Assembly (NCBI RefSeq): GCF_900187135.1
Contig: NZ_LT906443.1
Span: 1,364,001-1,428,000, forward strand
Length of the DNA stretch: 64,000 nucleotides
Direction of reading: 5' to 3'
From: Corynebacterium ulcerans
Lineage (GTDB): Bacteria > Actinomycetota > Actinomycetes > Mycobacteriales > Mycobacteriaceae
The notes beneath the pieces are model-generated. The model had not been told where the DNA came from and made no database searches. It saw only the letters and a list, made by a program, of their open reading frames with translations. How positions within the stretch are numbered: position 1 is the first letter of the stretch; the number at the start of each line of letters is the position of its first letter. The position numbers and the translations under genes were made by a program. Of the stretch, positions 1-9,391 are shown in pieces.

Positions 1-1344
1 TCCCTTCCCTGGTCTCACATCGCTCCCAATGATGCAGGTGACTGGATTAATCAACGTAGCGAAGAATTCAGCGGCTGGTTGGCTATTGGTGAAAAGAAGA
101 GCGACAGCGCCACATTTTTTAAAACTTTTTCTCGTGGCGTCGAAACCGGAAGAGACGCATGGGTCTATTCTTCTAGCCGTGAAACTTTGAAGGAATACGT
201 CCAGGAAACCCTTAACTTTTTCAACTCAGCTATTTGCCAAATAAACCCAAAAGAAAAACCTAAAGATTTTCTGAAAAGAAATCCTCAGTTTGCCGACAAG
301 GAAAAAATCAGTTGGACTTCAACCTTGGAACAACGTTTGTCAAAGCAAGAAAAGCTGGAGTTTGAAGAAGATAAGATCGTACAGTCTACATATCGCCCTT
401 TCACAAAGATGAACTTATTCTACGAGAAAGGGCTAATCCACCGGGTCGGAAAGACTCCATCAATATTCCCGACACCGGTGCATAAGAATGTTGGCTTCGA
501 AGTGATGGCGCCACGTGATGCTGCAGATTTTGCGGTTCTAGCGGTTGATAAGTTACCAGACCTTTCATATTTCACTTATACAGCTCAATACTTCCCTCGC
601 TTCACCTGGGAGCCAGTCTCCACTGATGACGGTGGTTTGTTCGGCGCTGTGGACGTGGACAAGCAAGGCGAAACATCGATGTATGGGCAAGTTGGTGAAG
701 TTGTTGACGGGTACGTACGCGTGGACAACATCACAGGCGAGATACGGAAGCTGTATCGAGATGCTCTGGGAGCTGACCTCACAAGCGATGACATTTTCCA
801 TTTTGTGTACGGCAAGCTACATGATCCCGCTTACCGATCCGCTTACGCGGCGGACTTGAAGAAAATGCTGCCTCATATCCAGACTCCAGCGTCACGCTCA
901 GAGTTTGACAAGTTCGTGACAGCAGGCAAGAAACTCATGTCGCTGCACGTCGGATATGAAGATCTCGAGCCATACCCATTAGATATTCGCGTCAAAGGCG
1001 ATGAACACGATCGTGAGACTTGGCGGGTGATCAAGCCTAAGTGGGCTAAGAAGAAAGATCCCGAAACCGGCAAGAGCGTCAACGATACAACCACCATGAT
1101 CTACAACAGCAAGGTCACTATCGCCGGTATTCCTGAGGTTGCCGAGGAATACGTGCTGGGGTCACGCTCGGCGTTGGCGTGGATTATCGACCGTTACCAG
1201 GTGAAGAAAGATACCAATTCTGGCATTGTCAACGATCCAAACGATTGGGCCGATGAAGTGGGCAATCCTCGCTACATCGTCGATCTTATTGGCAAGGTGA
1301 CAACCGTTGCGGTTGAGAGCATGAAGATCGTAAGCAAACTTTAA
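1..1344 (+). CDS. Type ISP restriction-modification enzyme, C-terminal part (5' truncated by window)
   Basis: The reading frame is open from base 1 and ends at TAA 1342-1344, so only the C-terminal ~447 residues are present. The fragment looks like the target-recognition region of large single-chain type ISP restriction-modification proteins (LlaBIII-like), which fuse nuclease, helicase, adenine methylase and specificity domains. Signs are the N-terminal motif around APNDAGDWINQRS, the TYRPF block at about residue 132, and the C-terminal block ending DLIGKVTTVAVESMKIV. The helicase and methyltransferase motifs would lie upstream and cannot be checked. It is convergent with the GntR gene 18 bp away. 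An internal TTG at 79 also opens the frame, but the conserved sequence before it argues against a start there. Family call from memory; fairly sure. Confidence 0.8.
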   Translation, partial: SLPWSHIAPNDAGDWINQRSEEFSGWLAIGEKKSDSATFFKTFSRGVETGRDAWVYSSSRETLKEYVQETLNFFNSAICQINPKEKPKDFLKRNPQFADKEKISWTSTLEQRLSKQEKLEFEEDKIVQSTYRPFTKMNLFYEKGLIHRVGKTPSIFPTPVHKNVGFEVMAPRDAADFAVLAVDKLPDLSYFTYTAQYFPRFTWEPVSTDDGGLFGAVDVDKQGETSMYGQVGEVVDGYVRVDNITGEIRKLYRDALGADLTSDDIFHFVYGKLHDPAYRSAYAADLKKMLPHIQTPASRSEFDKFVTAGKKLMSLHVGYEDLEPYPLDIRVKGDEHDRETWRVIKPKWAKKKDPETGKSVNDTTTMIYNSKVTIAGIPEVAEEYVLGSRSALAWIIDRYQVKKDTNSGIVNDPNDWADEVGNPRYIVDLIGKVTTVAVESMKIVSKL

Positions 1345-1362
1345 TAACAGCGTCTTGATAAG

Positions 1363-1737
1363 TCATGCGTAGAGTCCTCGGCTTTCAGCCACTCGGTCGA
1401 TCAAGTTGTGCAATTCAGCTCTGGGAATATCGAGTTTGACAGCCTCATCCACCAACGGGGCAAGAAAGGCCGCCGCAAATTCATCCCGCCTTCGCGCCCG
1501 GATAAGGTCGGCCGCTCCTTCCGTGACAAACATCCCCAGGCCGCGGCGCTTCTCCAGAACACCTTCTTCCACCAGAATCGTGAGCCCCTTGCGGGCAGTC
1601 GCGGGGTTAATGGAGTGAAACGCAGCAAGCTCGTTGGTGGATGGTGCACGCTCACCCGCAGCAAGAGAGCCATCCACAATCGAATCTTGAATGAGCACGG
1701 CTATCTGCTTAAACAACGGTGCCGTTGTCTCGTCCAT
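1363..1737 (-). CDS. GntR-family transcriptional regulator, YtrA-like
   Basis: A 124-residue protein with a winged helix-turn-helix in the first ~75 residues (APSTNELAAFHSINPATARKGL, then the wing GLGMFV) and a short helical tail. This is the size of the YtrA subfamily, whose members usually repress an adjacent ABC transporter operon and themselves. The ATG at 1737 follows a strong purine-rich ribosome site (GGAGGAGG, minus strand). No transporter genes flank it here: downstream is the convergent restriction-modification gene and upstream the divergent NYN gene. It is therefore an orphan regulator, or its targets lie elsewhere. A dyad directly upstream is the likely autoregulatory operator. 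Target and ligand are unknown. Confidence 0.85.
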   Translation of the reverse strand: MDETTAPLFKQIAVLIQDSIVDGSLAAGERAPSTNELAAFHSINPATARKGLTILVEEGVLEKRRGLGMFVTEGAADLIRARRRDEFAAAFLAPLVDEAVKLDIPRAELHNLIDRVAESRGLYA

Positions 1738-1755
1738 CCAACCCCCTCCTCCCCA

Positions 1756-1781
1756 GTTAGTTGATTACCCATGTAACTAAC
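1756..1781. promoter_or_regulatory. Probable operator of the YtrA-like regulator
   Basis: GTTAGTT (1756-1762) and AACTAAC (1775-1781) form a perfect 7-bp inverted repeat with a 12-bp spacer, 19 bp upstream of the GntR start. Position and symmetry fit an autorepression operator for a YtrA-type dimer. Inference only. Confidence 0.5.
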
Positions 1782-1987
1782 CATAGAACGAACCACCGGC
1801 CGCCACAACCCATACACGTTTAAAAGCAACGACAGCGTAAAGCGACATCGAGCGAAAAAATCCCACACCACACTGCGATAACCTTGGCTTTTGCAAATTT
1901 GTATCGACTAATGAGGTCGGCATGATGCACACTAGAAGCACAAGACTTTTAAATTTTTAGAATAATGAAACGGATAAAACAGGAGCC

Positions 1988-3370
1988 ATGCTTGAACGCA
2001 CACAGGTCTTCGTCGATACCTCTTATCTACTCGCGAGCTTTTATAACTCGTGGGAAATCGGCGCTAGAGCCCAATTAGAAATCGATCTCCCCGAGGTAGT
2101 GGCAACCCTTGGCAATATGATCCAAAGCCAGTTAGGACAACCCGTACATCGCCAACTGTGGTACGACGGCATTCCCGATTCCGGCCCGCATCGTTACCAG
2201 CGGGCATTACGAACATGCGATGGCGTCCAGTTACGTGCTGGCCAGCTTATTGAGTGGGGTGAGCGTCGTACGCAAAAAGGCGTGGATACTCGCCTTGTAG
2301 CAGACATGGTGCTTGCAGGGGCGCGTCGTGAGTTCACCGACATAGTTCTCGTCTCTGGCGACGCCGACATGATTCCAGGCGTACAAGAAGCCGTGAATGC
2401 CGGTGTTCGCGTCCACCTCTACGGATTTGGCTGGGATTCCATGTCTTCGGCGTTGCGCCATTGCTGCGACTCCACGACTATTCTCGACCCCCGCGAAGAC
2501 TTCACCGACTGCATGCAGTTGGAAATCCTCGAAGGCCCCCTGCCACCTGTTGTTCGCGCCCAGAACGATGAATTGCTGGATGAAAACGACGAACACGCGG
2601 ATGTCATGGCCGCTCGCGACGATAGCGCAGACCCGGTTTTCTCAGAGAAAACTCCCGAGTCCAACGACCTCACAGACACCGCAACGCCACCGCCGTTCCC
2701 CACAGGCTCCGCACTCCCGCACCGTCCGGGCGAGCCAGTATTGTCCGTCGAAGATTGCCTTGCAGAGACCCCAGAGAATCACGGCCAGTCCGCAGATCGT
2801 ACCAGCTATACGCCCACCAAAGACCTCGATAACGACACCCCTGCAGACAAGGTTATCGACAAACCAGGAGTCATAAACGCCACGTCAACAGAGCCGCCAA
2901 AACCCGGCGCGCACCTTGTCGGCGATAATACTTCCGTCACAATAACCTCCACCGTGGAGGAATCCGTAGAGGTTACGCTCGAGCGCACGTCCACGGAGTC
3001 CGAGGAGAAAGGGTCCTCTCCCCGGCCGACTCCCAGCCCATCTATGATGGCACCGCGACGCAAGCTCCGCTCCCGATACGTCCCCCTCCCCAACGAGGTA
3101 TGGTCTTCTGCCGGCTACCAGACCCCCTACGACGTGGGACGTCAGTACGCCATATGGTGGTATGACAATGCCGCGACACCTGAACAACGCGATTCCGCCC
3201 ACCTATTGTCCGGAGGCGGGCTCCCCCCAGAGATCGACCGGCCTCTTCTGCAATTCGCATGCGAAACGCTCCACGAGTACACGCTCACAGAAGCTCAACG
3301 TGTGGGCCTACGCGATGGATTCCACTCCGGTATACGGGGGCTTCTGATTAACAACCAGAAGGAAAGCTAA
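1988..3370 (+). CDS. NYN-domain (PIN-like) putative RNase with long disordered middle
   Basis: A 460-residue cytosolic protein. Residues ~5-165 are a NYN/LabA-like PIN-fold domain with the expected acidic residues: FVDTSYLL near the start, KGVDTRLVADM in the middle and LVSGDADM before the last strand. NYN domains usually bind metal and cleave RNA. Residues ~185-350 are acidic, Pro/Ser/Thr-rich and probably disordered. Residues ~365-455 form a separate predicted helical domain (RYVPLPNEVW through GIRGLL) that I do not recognise. The ATG at 1988 follows AGGAG. The gene stands alone and is convergent with pspA across a shared terminator. RNase activity is inferred from the family; the substrate is unknown. 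Confidence 0.75.
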   Translation: MLERTQVFVDTSYLLASFYNSWEIGARAQLEIDLPEVVATLGNMIQSQLGQPVHRQLWYDGIPDSGPHRYQRALRTCDGVQLRAGQLIEWGERRTQKGVDTRLVADMVLAGARREFTDIVLVSGDADMIPGVQEAVNAGVRVHLYGFGWDSMSSALRHCCDSTTILDPREDFTDCMQLEILEGPLPPVVRAQNDELLDENDEHADVMAARDDSADPVFSEKTPESNDLTDTATPPPFPTGSALPHRPGEPVLSVEDCLAETPENHGQSADRTSYTPTKDLDNDTPADKVIDKPGVINATSTEPPKPGAHLVGDNTSVTITSTVEESVEVTLERTSTESEEKGSSPRPTPSPSMMAPRRKLRSRYVPLPNEVWSSAGYQTPYDVGRQYAIWWYDNAATPEQRDSAHLLSGGGLPPEIDRPLLQFACETLHEYTLTEAQRVGLRDGFHSGIRGLLINNQKES

Positions 3371-3384
3371 CGGGATAAAAAGAA

Positions 3385-3435
3385 CAAGGGGCTCATACTC
3401 CTGCAGTGAAATTCTGTCAGAGTATGAGCCCCTTG
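3385..3435. terminator. Bidirectional terminator between NYN gene and pspA
   Basis: A perfect 16-bp inverted repeat (3385-3400 with 3420-3435, CAAGGGGCTCATACTC and its complement) with a 19-nt loop lies between the two convergent genes. A-rich sequence precedes it, which gives a U-rich tail on the minus-strand transcript. Confidence 0.85.
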
Positions 3436-3473
3436 ATTGTGCTGAGGAGAGTTACCAGTGAACTCGACGAGGA

Positions 3474-4346
3474 TTACTCAGCGGATTTTTCTTCCTTCTC
3501 ACTTTTTTCGTCTTTTTCACCCGTGGGAGCTGCGGGAGCCGCATCATCCTGGGGAGCCTCGTCCTTAGCCGACTTCTCTGCTTCACCCTCACCGGATTTC
3601 AGCTCTTTTGCCGGCTGCTCTGCTGCGTCGAGCTGTCCACGCATTTGCGCACGGATCTCCTCTAGTCTGGCAGAAGCGCGCATGTCCGCTCCAACAGCAT
3701 CAATCTCCTGGATACGGTCTCCCATGGTGTTGTGCATGAGCTCTTGAGCACCAAGTGCGTCAGCGTAGCGTCGTTCGATCTTCTCCCGAACTTGATCCAA
3801 TGATGGAACATCGCGATCCGGATCGAGCGCCGTGATCTGATCCATCGCCTTGGTTGATGCTTCCTGCATCTTGGTCTGCTTGACCTGGCTCGAGAGCTGA
3901 TCAATCTGCCCAAGCTGCTCGTGGAGGCGTGCCTCAGATTCCTTGACCTGCCTGGTCGCTTGCTCAGAGGCAGATACTGCCTGGGAGTGTAGCGCTTTAG
4001 TTTCTTCTATCTGCTGCTCAACGCTTACCAGCTGAGTTGCATAGATCTCTGCGACATTGAGTGATTCTTGCTTCTTTACCGGATCGGCTTCATTATCGCT
4101 TACCTCAATAGCGTTGCGAGCCTTCTGCTGGAGATCTTTTTGATCCGCAAGCAGACGGTTAAGCTTCATTTCCAGCTGGTTTTTATTGCCTATGACAGCA
4201 GCAGCTTGCTCACTAATCTTCTGATGCTGATCTTTAGCAGCATCAGTAGCCTGCTTAATTTGCACCATTGGATCAGCATTTTCATCGATCTTCTGGTCCA
4301 AGGATGCAGTCAAGTACTTCCAACCTTTAGCGAATGGGTTTGCCAT
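3474..4346 (-). CDS. pspA: PspA/IM30 (Vipp1) family membrane-stress protein
   Basis: A 290-residue, almost entirely helical protein without a signal peptide. Residues ~1-220 carry the PspA/IM30 signature: an N-terminal amphipathic helix (MANPFAKGWKYL), then long coiled-coil stretches rich in Q, E, K and A. Family members form rings or rods on the inner face of the membrane and protect it during envelope stress. Residues ~230-290 are an acidic Glu/Lys/Ala/Pro tail beyond the usual PspA end. The ATG at 4346 follows AGGAG at good spacing. No pspB, pspC or ClgR-type gene is adjacent, so regulation cannot be read from context. Confidence 0.88.
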   Translation of the reverse strand: MANPFAKGWKYLTASLDQKIDENADPMVQIKQATDAAKDQHQKISEQAAAVIGNKNQLEMKLNRLLADQKDLQQKARNAIEVSDNEADPVKKQESLNVAEIYATQLVSVEQQIEETKALHSQAVSASEQATRQVKESEARLHEQLGQIDQLSSQVKQTKMQEASTKAMDQITALDPDRDVPSLDQVREKIERRYADALGAQELMHNTMGDRIQEIDAVGADMRASARLEEIRAQMRGQLDAAEQPAKELKSGEGEAEKSAKDEAPQDDAAPAAPTGEKDEKSEKEEKSAE

Positions 4347-4964
4347 GGAATGCTCCTAGTCTGTTCCTCGAGTAAAAGAATCGCTTGTGAAAATGTGTAC
4401 GCCTTCAGCGAAGGCACAGATCATGTAGACCTTATGCTTATCGACGTCCGCCAGCCGTACGTTACGGCCAGCTCGTCCCCGTCCCGTAGGTTGGGTACAC
4501 CCCACAATTCTAGGTAATTCTCAGCGCAGCCGCTGGTAATTCGATAAGAGAAACCATCCGTATATCCCCCAATAAAAGGCATCTTTTCGGATAAGTCCCC
4601 AAAGGTAGCAGGCCTTCTCTGGCAACTACCTTCCCAATCTGGGTTTTAGGTTAAAAACACCAACAGCCCTAAAGCCATAGCTTTTCATCGTTTCAAGGCT
4701 CTCCCCCTCTTTTAAAAAAGAAATATTTCTATAACAAATAAAGGCGATTTAAATTAAAATTTATAATTCCGTAAGTTTGGTGCCATTTCACAAACAACAA
4801 GTGACATTCGCCTCTACACCAGCCAAAGTTGGGTCCTGGAATCTAAGGCAGCCACGCAGCAAAAACAAAAGGGTCTGATTCCAGTGCACTACTGAAATCA
4901 GGCCCTTAATTTCCCTGCCATAACACGGAGAGATGCACGCGCTTATAGATGCGCGCCCTTTCGC
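4347..4964. other. Intergenic stretch upstream of pspA and downstream of trxA
   Basis: 618 bp without a convincing gene. The pspA promoter must lie in its left part, and the right end holds the trxA terminator (4869-4907). The AT-rich block near 4710-4790 could carry promoters, but I see no clear -35/-10 pair. Open frames here are overlaps from pspA antisense and have no ribosome site. Confidence 0.5.
4869..4907 (-). terminator. Terminator of trxA
   Basis: A 12-bp stem (4869-4880 with 4896-4907, one G-U pair) with a 15-nt loop. On the minus strand it is followed by a T-rich run (CTTTTGTTTTT), a classic intrinsic terminator 58 bp after the trxA stop. Confidence 0.8.
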
Positions 4965-5333
4965 TTAAGCGTTATTATTCTGCTCAGCGATCTGACGCTT
5001 CACGTCCTCCATGTCAAGACCCTTGACCTGGCCAATAAGGTCTTCCAATGCAGCGGCCGGAAGTGCGCCAGCTTCGCGGTACACCAAGATTCCCTCGCGG
5101 AAAATCATGAGCGTAGGAATCGACTGAATCTGCAAAGCGGCCGCCAGCCCCTGGTTCGCCTCAGTGTCAAGCTTGGCAAAGACAACGTCAGTGTGGTTCT
5201 CGGAAGCTTTTTCAAAGGTCGGTGCGAATGCGCGGCAGGGGCCGCACCATGATGCCCATGCGTCGACGATAACGATTCCGTCCGTGGTAACTGTCTGCTC
5301 GAATGTGTCTTCCGTTACATCAATCGTTGCCAT
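4965..5333 (-). CDS. trxA: Thioredoxin
   Basis: A 122-residue single-domain thioredoxin. The active site WCGPC has cysteines 30 and 33, and the cis-proline motif SIPTLMIF sits at about residue 75. It reduces cytosolic protein disulfides using electrons from thioredoxin reductase, which is not in this window. The C-terminal ~15 residues (MEDVKRQIAEQNNNA) extend slightly past the fold. The ATG at 5333 has GAGGAG 9 nt upstream. It is a single gene with its own terminator, divergent from copZ. It could equally be named trxC or another paralogue number; the family is certain. Confidence 0.93.
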   Translation of the reverse strand: MATIDVTEDTFEQTVTTDGIVIVDAWASWCGPCRAFAPTFEKASENHTDVVFAKLDTEANQGLAAALQIQSIPTLMIFREGILVYREAGALPAAALEDLIGQVKGLDMEDVKRQIAEQNNNA

Positions 5334-5558
5334 TGCAATAACTCCTCACGGTTATTTGTCGTGTTCTAATGAAAGTCAACGAGTATCAATTCAACAATAT
5401 TCCCTTGGGGTCTTGTTGGAGCAAAGCGCAGTAATGGCAACACAGTTACTAGCTCAGAACTCACGGCACTACTTCTTGGGTAGCGTAGAAAGAGTGGCGC
5501 AACCTCTGAAGCAGACCACTAAAAATGCGTTTTATTAAAAGATAAGGGTGAATATTCA

Positions 5559-5762
5559 ATGACTAAGAACTATTTTGTTGAAGGCATGACCTGCGCACAC
5601 TGTGTTGCCTCTGTCACCGAGGAGGTCAATGAGGTTCCAGGCACTCAGGGAGTGGATGTTGATCTTGAGACCGGCCGCCTTATTGTCACTGGCCAAGATT
5701 TCACCGACGCTGAGATAGCAGCAGCAGTCAAAGAAGCTGGTTTCTCCATCAAAGAGCAGTAA
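5559..5762 (+). CDS. copZ: Copper chaperone (heavy-metal-associated domain)
   Basis: A 67-residue protein made of one HMA domain with the metal site GMTCAHC (Cys12, Cys15) in the first loop and a typical babbabb pattern. Proteins of this type bind Cu(I) in the cytosol and hand it to the P1B-ATPase encoded just downstream. AAGGG lies upstream of the ATG at 5559. A strong terminator follows it before copA, so the chaperone is probably made in excess over the pump. No CsoR- or CueR-type regulator is present nearby. Confidence 0.88.
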   Translation: MTKNYFVEGMTCAHCVASVTEEVNEVPGTQGVDVDLETGRLIVTGQDFTDAEIAAAVKEAGFSIKEQ

Positions 5763-5775
5763 TTCTGCGATACCC

Positions 5776-5816
5776 CCGGCGATGTAGCACTCACCACCCG
5801 CTACGTCGCCGGTTTT
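5776..5816 (+). terminator. Terminator between copZ and copA
   Basis: A 13-bp GC-rich stem (5776-5788 with 5800-5812, one wobble) followed by TTTT at 5813-5816. It lies 14 bp after the copZ stop and 80 bp before copA, so copA either relies on read-through or has its own promoter. Confidence 0.8.
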
Positions 5817-5896
5817 ACTGTTTATAGGAATAGGCCAGCCTCCCCAATCGTTGGATAAAAGCATTAGGGCGCAGAAGCGAGGTTAAGCATCCGGAA

Positions 5897-8188
5897 ATGA
5901 CTAACACCACTCCCATTTCACCCGTCACCATCGAGCTTGGTGTCACCGGTATGACGTGTACGTCCTGTTCAGGACGAGTGCAACGCAAGCTCAATAAGTT
6001 GGACGGCGTGGAAGCCAGCGTGAATTTTGCCACGGAGACAGCCCAGGTGAGCTTCGACCCCGCTGGCGTGACGTCGACACAGCTTATCGACGTCATCCGC
6101 GGCGCCGGATACGACGCTTTTATACTCGCCGACGAGGCACAGGGTGGCGCCGATAATACCCCCGAGACTGCCGTAGACGCTACGGAAGCAGCCCGCGACC
6201 ACCACGCTGAAGAGCTCAAGAACCGGCTCGTCTACTCCGCTGTGTTAGCCATCCCTGTGTTCGCAATGTCCATGATCCCCGCTCTGCAGTTTGATAACTG
6301 GCAGTGGCTTTCCTTCGCGCTTGCGTCTCCAGTTTTCTTCTGGGGTGGGGCTCCCTTCCACAAAGCCACGTTGGCGAACCTCAAACACGGCTCTTTTACC
6401 ATGGACACGCTCATTACCCTCGGGACGAGCGCAGCGTACGCATGGTCTGTGTGGGCCCTCTTTATAGGCAACGCTGGCGAGCCTGGAATGCGGATGTACA
6501 TGAGCTTCTCGGCCCATGCTCACGGGGGCATGGATGAAATTTACCTGGAATCCGTTGCGGTTGTGATCGTGTTCTTATTGCTAGGACGCTGGTTTGAAAC
6601 ACGCGCAAAGGGCCAGAGCAGCGCGGCTTTGCGTGAGCTGCTTTCCATGGGAGCAAAAGATGCAGCTGTGCTTCGCGACGGACGCGAGATACGCGTACCC
6701 ATCGGGGAACTCGCAGTCAACGATGTCTTTGTGGTGCGGCCTGGGGAGAAAATCTCCACGGACGGCGTAGTCATAGAGGGGCACTCTGCCGTTGATGAGT
6801 CGATGCTCACCGGCGAACCCGTACCCGTGGAGGTCACCCCAGGGGCAGCGGTGACGGGGGCTACCCTCAATACCTCGGGCAGACTGTTGGTTCGTGCAAC
6901 TCGTGTTGGCTCGGAGACCACTCTGGCTCAGATGGGACGGCTCGTTTCCGACGCTCAGGCCCGCAAAGCCCCTGTCCAAAAACTCGTAGACCGTATCTCC
7001 CAGGTTTTTGTCCCCGTCATCGTCGTCATAGCCTTGATCACCTTGGGAGTTCATCTGTGGCTAGGAAACCCCACGGCGGATTCTTTCGGCGCAGCGGTCG
7101 CGGTCCTCATTATCGCCTGCCCTTGCGCACTAGGGCTAGCCACGCCTACCGCCTTGCTAGTAGGCACCGGCCGGGGTGCACAACTCGGCTTGCTCATTAA
7201 AGGGCCAGAAGTCTTAGAGTCCACACGCAAGGTGGACACAATCGTTCTGGATAAGACCGGAACACTGACGCAAGGAACAATGACGGTCACTCAGGTCTCT
7301 CCGGTAGAACACTGGACATCTGCTGAGGTTCTGCGGTTTGCTGGCGCTGTAGAACATGCTTCAGAGCATCCCATCGCCCGAGCAATTACAGCCGCTGCCC
7401 GTCAATCCGCTACAACAGCTCTCCCCTCCGTTTCTGATTTCACCAGTACGCCCGGCGCGGGAGTCCACGGAGTGGTCCTCGACGAGGAAGGGATCAAACG
7501 TGAGGTGAGCGTGGGCCGACGTAACAACGTAGCCCCCCAAAGCCCCCAAAAGATCATCGATCTCGTGGCGGCGACGGAATCCACTGGCGGCACTGCCGTG
7601 GTGGTTACTGTGGATGGAAAACCCAGTGGAGTTATTACCGTCCAGGACGAGATCAAAGAAAGCGCAGCGGAGGCCGTCGAAAAGCTACGGGGATTGGGCC
7701 TTACCCCCGTGCTCTTGACGGGAGACAACCAGGGAGCAGCCAGCGCAGTCGCAGATCAGCTCGGCATTCAGACGGTTATCGCTGGGGTGCTTCCCGAGGG
7801 CAAAGTGACGACGGTTCGCACGCTGCAGGAGCAAGGCAAGGTCGTGGCCATGGTAGGTGACGGCATTAACGACGCCGCCGCCCTCGCACAGGCCGACCTG
7901 GGCCTTGCCATGGGCACCGGCACCGACGTAGCCATTGAAGCTGCCGACATCACCCTTATGAATGGCGATCCCCGCACTATTGTCGACGCAATCCTGCTAT
8001 CCCGTAAAACGCTTACCACCATCAAAGGCAACCTGTTCTGGGCGTTCGCCTACAACGTGGTATTGGTTCCAGTTGCCGCGTTGGGGCTCCTCAACCCGCT
8101 GTTCGCAGGAATAGCGATGGCATTTAGCTCAGTGTTTGTGGTGAGTAACTCGCTACGATTGCGTTCCTTCCGAGGCAGCGTGCACTGA
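5897..8188 (+). CDS. copA: Copper-translocating P1B-type ATPase
   Basis: A 763-residue P1B-1 ATPase that exports Cu(I) across the cytoplasmic membrane. In order: an N-terminal HMA domain with GMTCTSC (~residues 18-24), eight predicted membrane segments, the actuator TGEP motif (~310), the transmembrane metal site CPC in IIACPCALG (~404), the phosphorylation motif DKTGT (~452), the HP motif SEHPIA (~490), and GDGIND (~654). Length and order are normal for the family. It follows copZ, its likely metal donor. Substrate assignment to copper rather than silver or zinc rests on CPC plus the HMA cysteines. Confidence 0.92.
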   Translation: MTNTTPISPVTIELGVTGMTCTSCSGRVQRKLNKLDGVEASVNFATETAQVSFDPAGVTSTQLIDVIRGAGYDAFILADEAQGGADNTPETAVDATEAARDHHAEELKNRLVYSAVLAIPVFAMSMIPALQFDNWQWLSFALASPVFFWGGAPFHKATLANLKHGSFTMDTLITLGTSAAYAWSVWALFIGNAGEPGMRMYMSFSAHAHGGMDEIYLESVAVVIVFLLLGRWFETRAKGQSSAALRELLSMGAKDAAVLRDGREIRVPIGELAVNDVFVVRPGEKISTDGVVIEGHSAVDESMLTGEPVPVEVTPGAAVTGATLNTSGRLLVRATRVGSETTLAQMGRLVSDAQARKAPVQKLVDRISQVFVPVIVVIALITLGVHLWLGNPTADSFGAAVAVLIIACPCALGLATPTALLVGTGRGAQLGLLIKGPEVLESTRKVDTIVLDKTGTLTQGTMTVTQVSPVEHWTSAEVLRFAGAVEHASEHPIARAITAAARQSATTALPSVSDFTSTPGAGVHGVVLDEEGIKREVSVGRRNNVAPQSPQKIIDLVAATESTGGTAVVVTVDGKPSGVITVQDEIKESAAEAVEKLRGLGLTPVLLTGDNQGAASAVADQLGIQTVIAGVLPEGKVTTVRTLQEQGKVVAMVGDGINDAAALAQADLGLAMGTGTDVAIEAADITLMNGDPRTIVDAILLSRKTLTTIKGNLFWAFAYNVVLVPVAALGLLNPLFAGIAMAFSSVFVVSNSLRLRSFRGSVH

Positions 8189-8205
8189 CTCCTGACCTAG
8201 TTAAG

Positions 8206-8250
8206 CCCTGTGTGAGATACATCCTGATCTGTATTTCACACAGGGTTTTG
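8206..8250 (+). terminator. Terminator of copA
   Basis: CCCTGTGTGAGATAC (8206-8220) pairs with GTATTTCACACAGGG (8231-8245) with one mismatch and is followed by a T-rich run. A strong intrinsic terminator 18 bp past the copA stop. Confidence 0.88.
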
Positions 8251-8411
8251 TCTTACAAGAGGTCCGTCCTGGCGTTTTCACCCATGCAATCGTTACCAAA
8301 AACAGGCCGTTCTTATTTTAATATTAAGTAAAATCTTTACTATTGCATTACTTTTGCTCATGTATTTATTATGTTAAGGAACTTTTATCGTTTTCGTTGA
8401 CAGGAATCGTG

Positions 8412-9086
8412 ATGCACTTGAAGAAAATCCAATCAATAGCACTCGCCGTTGCCGTAGCCGCAAGCAGCTCCGTGGTACATGCAGGGGCCGCACAAGCCAC
8501 CGAAAAAGAACTTCTCAACAGCAACTGCATTCCCGTAGCCCAAGGTGTTAGTGCCCAGTCCGCAGCAGCTGCAGATACGTTTTGCAATCTGCCCAGAGAC
8601 ATTCGGGTTGCCCATGAAAGCAACTCCTCGTCCTATGTACTCGAAAAAGGAAAAGACGCCAATGGGAAGTACTACTACCTCATTGAAGTAATTCTCAAGG
8701 ACAAAGACGGGCTCCCCGTTACCCGCGAGTGGCTAGACGAAGGGAATCGGCTCATCGACTATGTCGAGCTAGAAAAGCACAATGTAGGGCAAAAATTTAC
8801 ATTTGAACGTGCACGATCAGTCATAAATGGAGAAGGCCTCGTCTTCAAAGCGTCCTTTGACAAGCTCAATGAAGACGGTACAAAACCAGTCAAACTTAAG
8901 TACCGCGCTGCACAGGCAAACACCGTGGTAGTTCCCGGCACCGAAGGTCCCTTTGAATCAAGGTTCCCTCACGGATCCTCCTCACACGGACACGGCTTCC
9001 TCTCATGGCTCCTCGGCGCCGGCGCAGGAATCCTGGCACTGACCGGCCTAGGCTGGCTCTTCACCCATAAGATCTTCCATAGATAA
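8412..9086 (+). CDS. Exported membrane-anchored protein of unknown function
   Basis: A 224-residue protein if translation starts at ATG 8412; the longer frame from 8343 would place a polar stretch before the signal peptide. Residues 1-30 are a Sec signal peptide (MHLKKIQSIALAV, cleavage near AQA). The extracellular part of ~150 residues has two cysteines near its start (SNC, TFC) and a strand-rich, lysine-rich middle. A His/Ser-rich linker (SSSHGHG) leads to a hydrophobic C-terminal helix and a short basic tail (THKIFHR). There is no sortase motif, so anchoring is probably by the helix. It is flanked by terminators on both sides. I do not recognise the family. Confidence 0.75.
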   Translation: MHLKKIQSIALAVAVAASSSVVHAGAAQATEKELLNSNCIPVAQGVSAQSAAAADTFCNLPRDIRVAHESNSSSYVLEKGKDANGKYYYLIEVILKDKDGLPVTREWLDEGNRLIDYVELEKHNVGQKFTFERARSVINGEGLVFKASFDKLNEDGTKPVKLKYRAAQANTVVVPGTEGPFESRFPHGSSSHGHGFLSWLLGAGAGILALTGLGWLFTHKIFHR

Positions 9087-9096
9087 ACCCACGTTT

Positions 9097-9163
9097 CGGC
9101 TTTTGCCCTGTTAGAAAGCGGATTTCACCAAAAATCCCCTCCCAGACAACAGGGCAAAAGCCG
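9097..9163. terminator. Terminator after the exported protein gene
   Basis: A perfect 16-bp stem, CGGCTTTTGCCCTGTT (9097-9112) with its complement at 9148-9163, and a 35-nt loop, 10 bp after the stop codon. Confidence 0.75.
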
Positions 9164-9304
9164 CTACTTTTAGTAACGTTTACATATTTATCTATGTGAA
9201 AGGAACAATAAATTTTAGGGAAAGTGGTAAAAATCTCCGGTCTGTTTTTCTTATAAAACTTGTATCGCTCCTCACACTGTGGTGTTGTTGGGAAATAAAG
9301 CGAC

Positions 9305-9341
9305 CGCTGCATACTTACTGGATGCAGCGATCATCCTTTTT
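9305..9341 (+). terminator. Leader hairpin with T-run upstream of niaP-like gene (possible attenuator)
   Basis: CGCTGCAT (9305-9312) and ATGCAGCG (9322-9329) form an 8-bp perfect stem with a 9-nt loop, followed after six bases by TTTTTT (ending about 9341). The upstream gene already has its own terminator at 9097-9163, and the transporter starts at 9392. This hairpin therefore lies in the transporter's 5' region and could control read-through. It may also simply insulate the gene. Confidence 0.5.
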
Positions 9342-9391
9342 TAACAAAAGTGGATACCCCTCTTTTCTTCGCGCTCCTGGAGAACACACTT

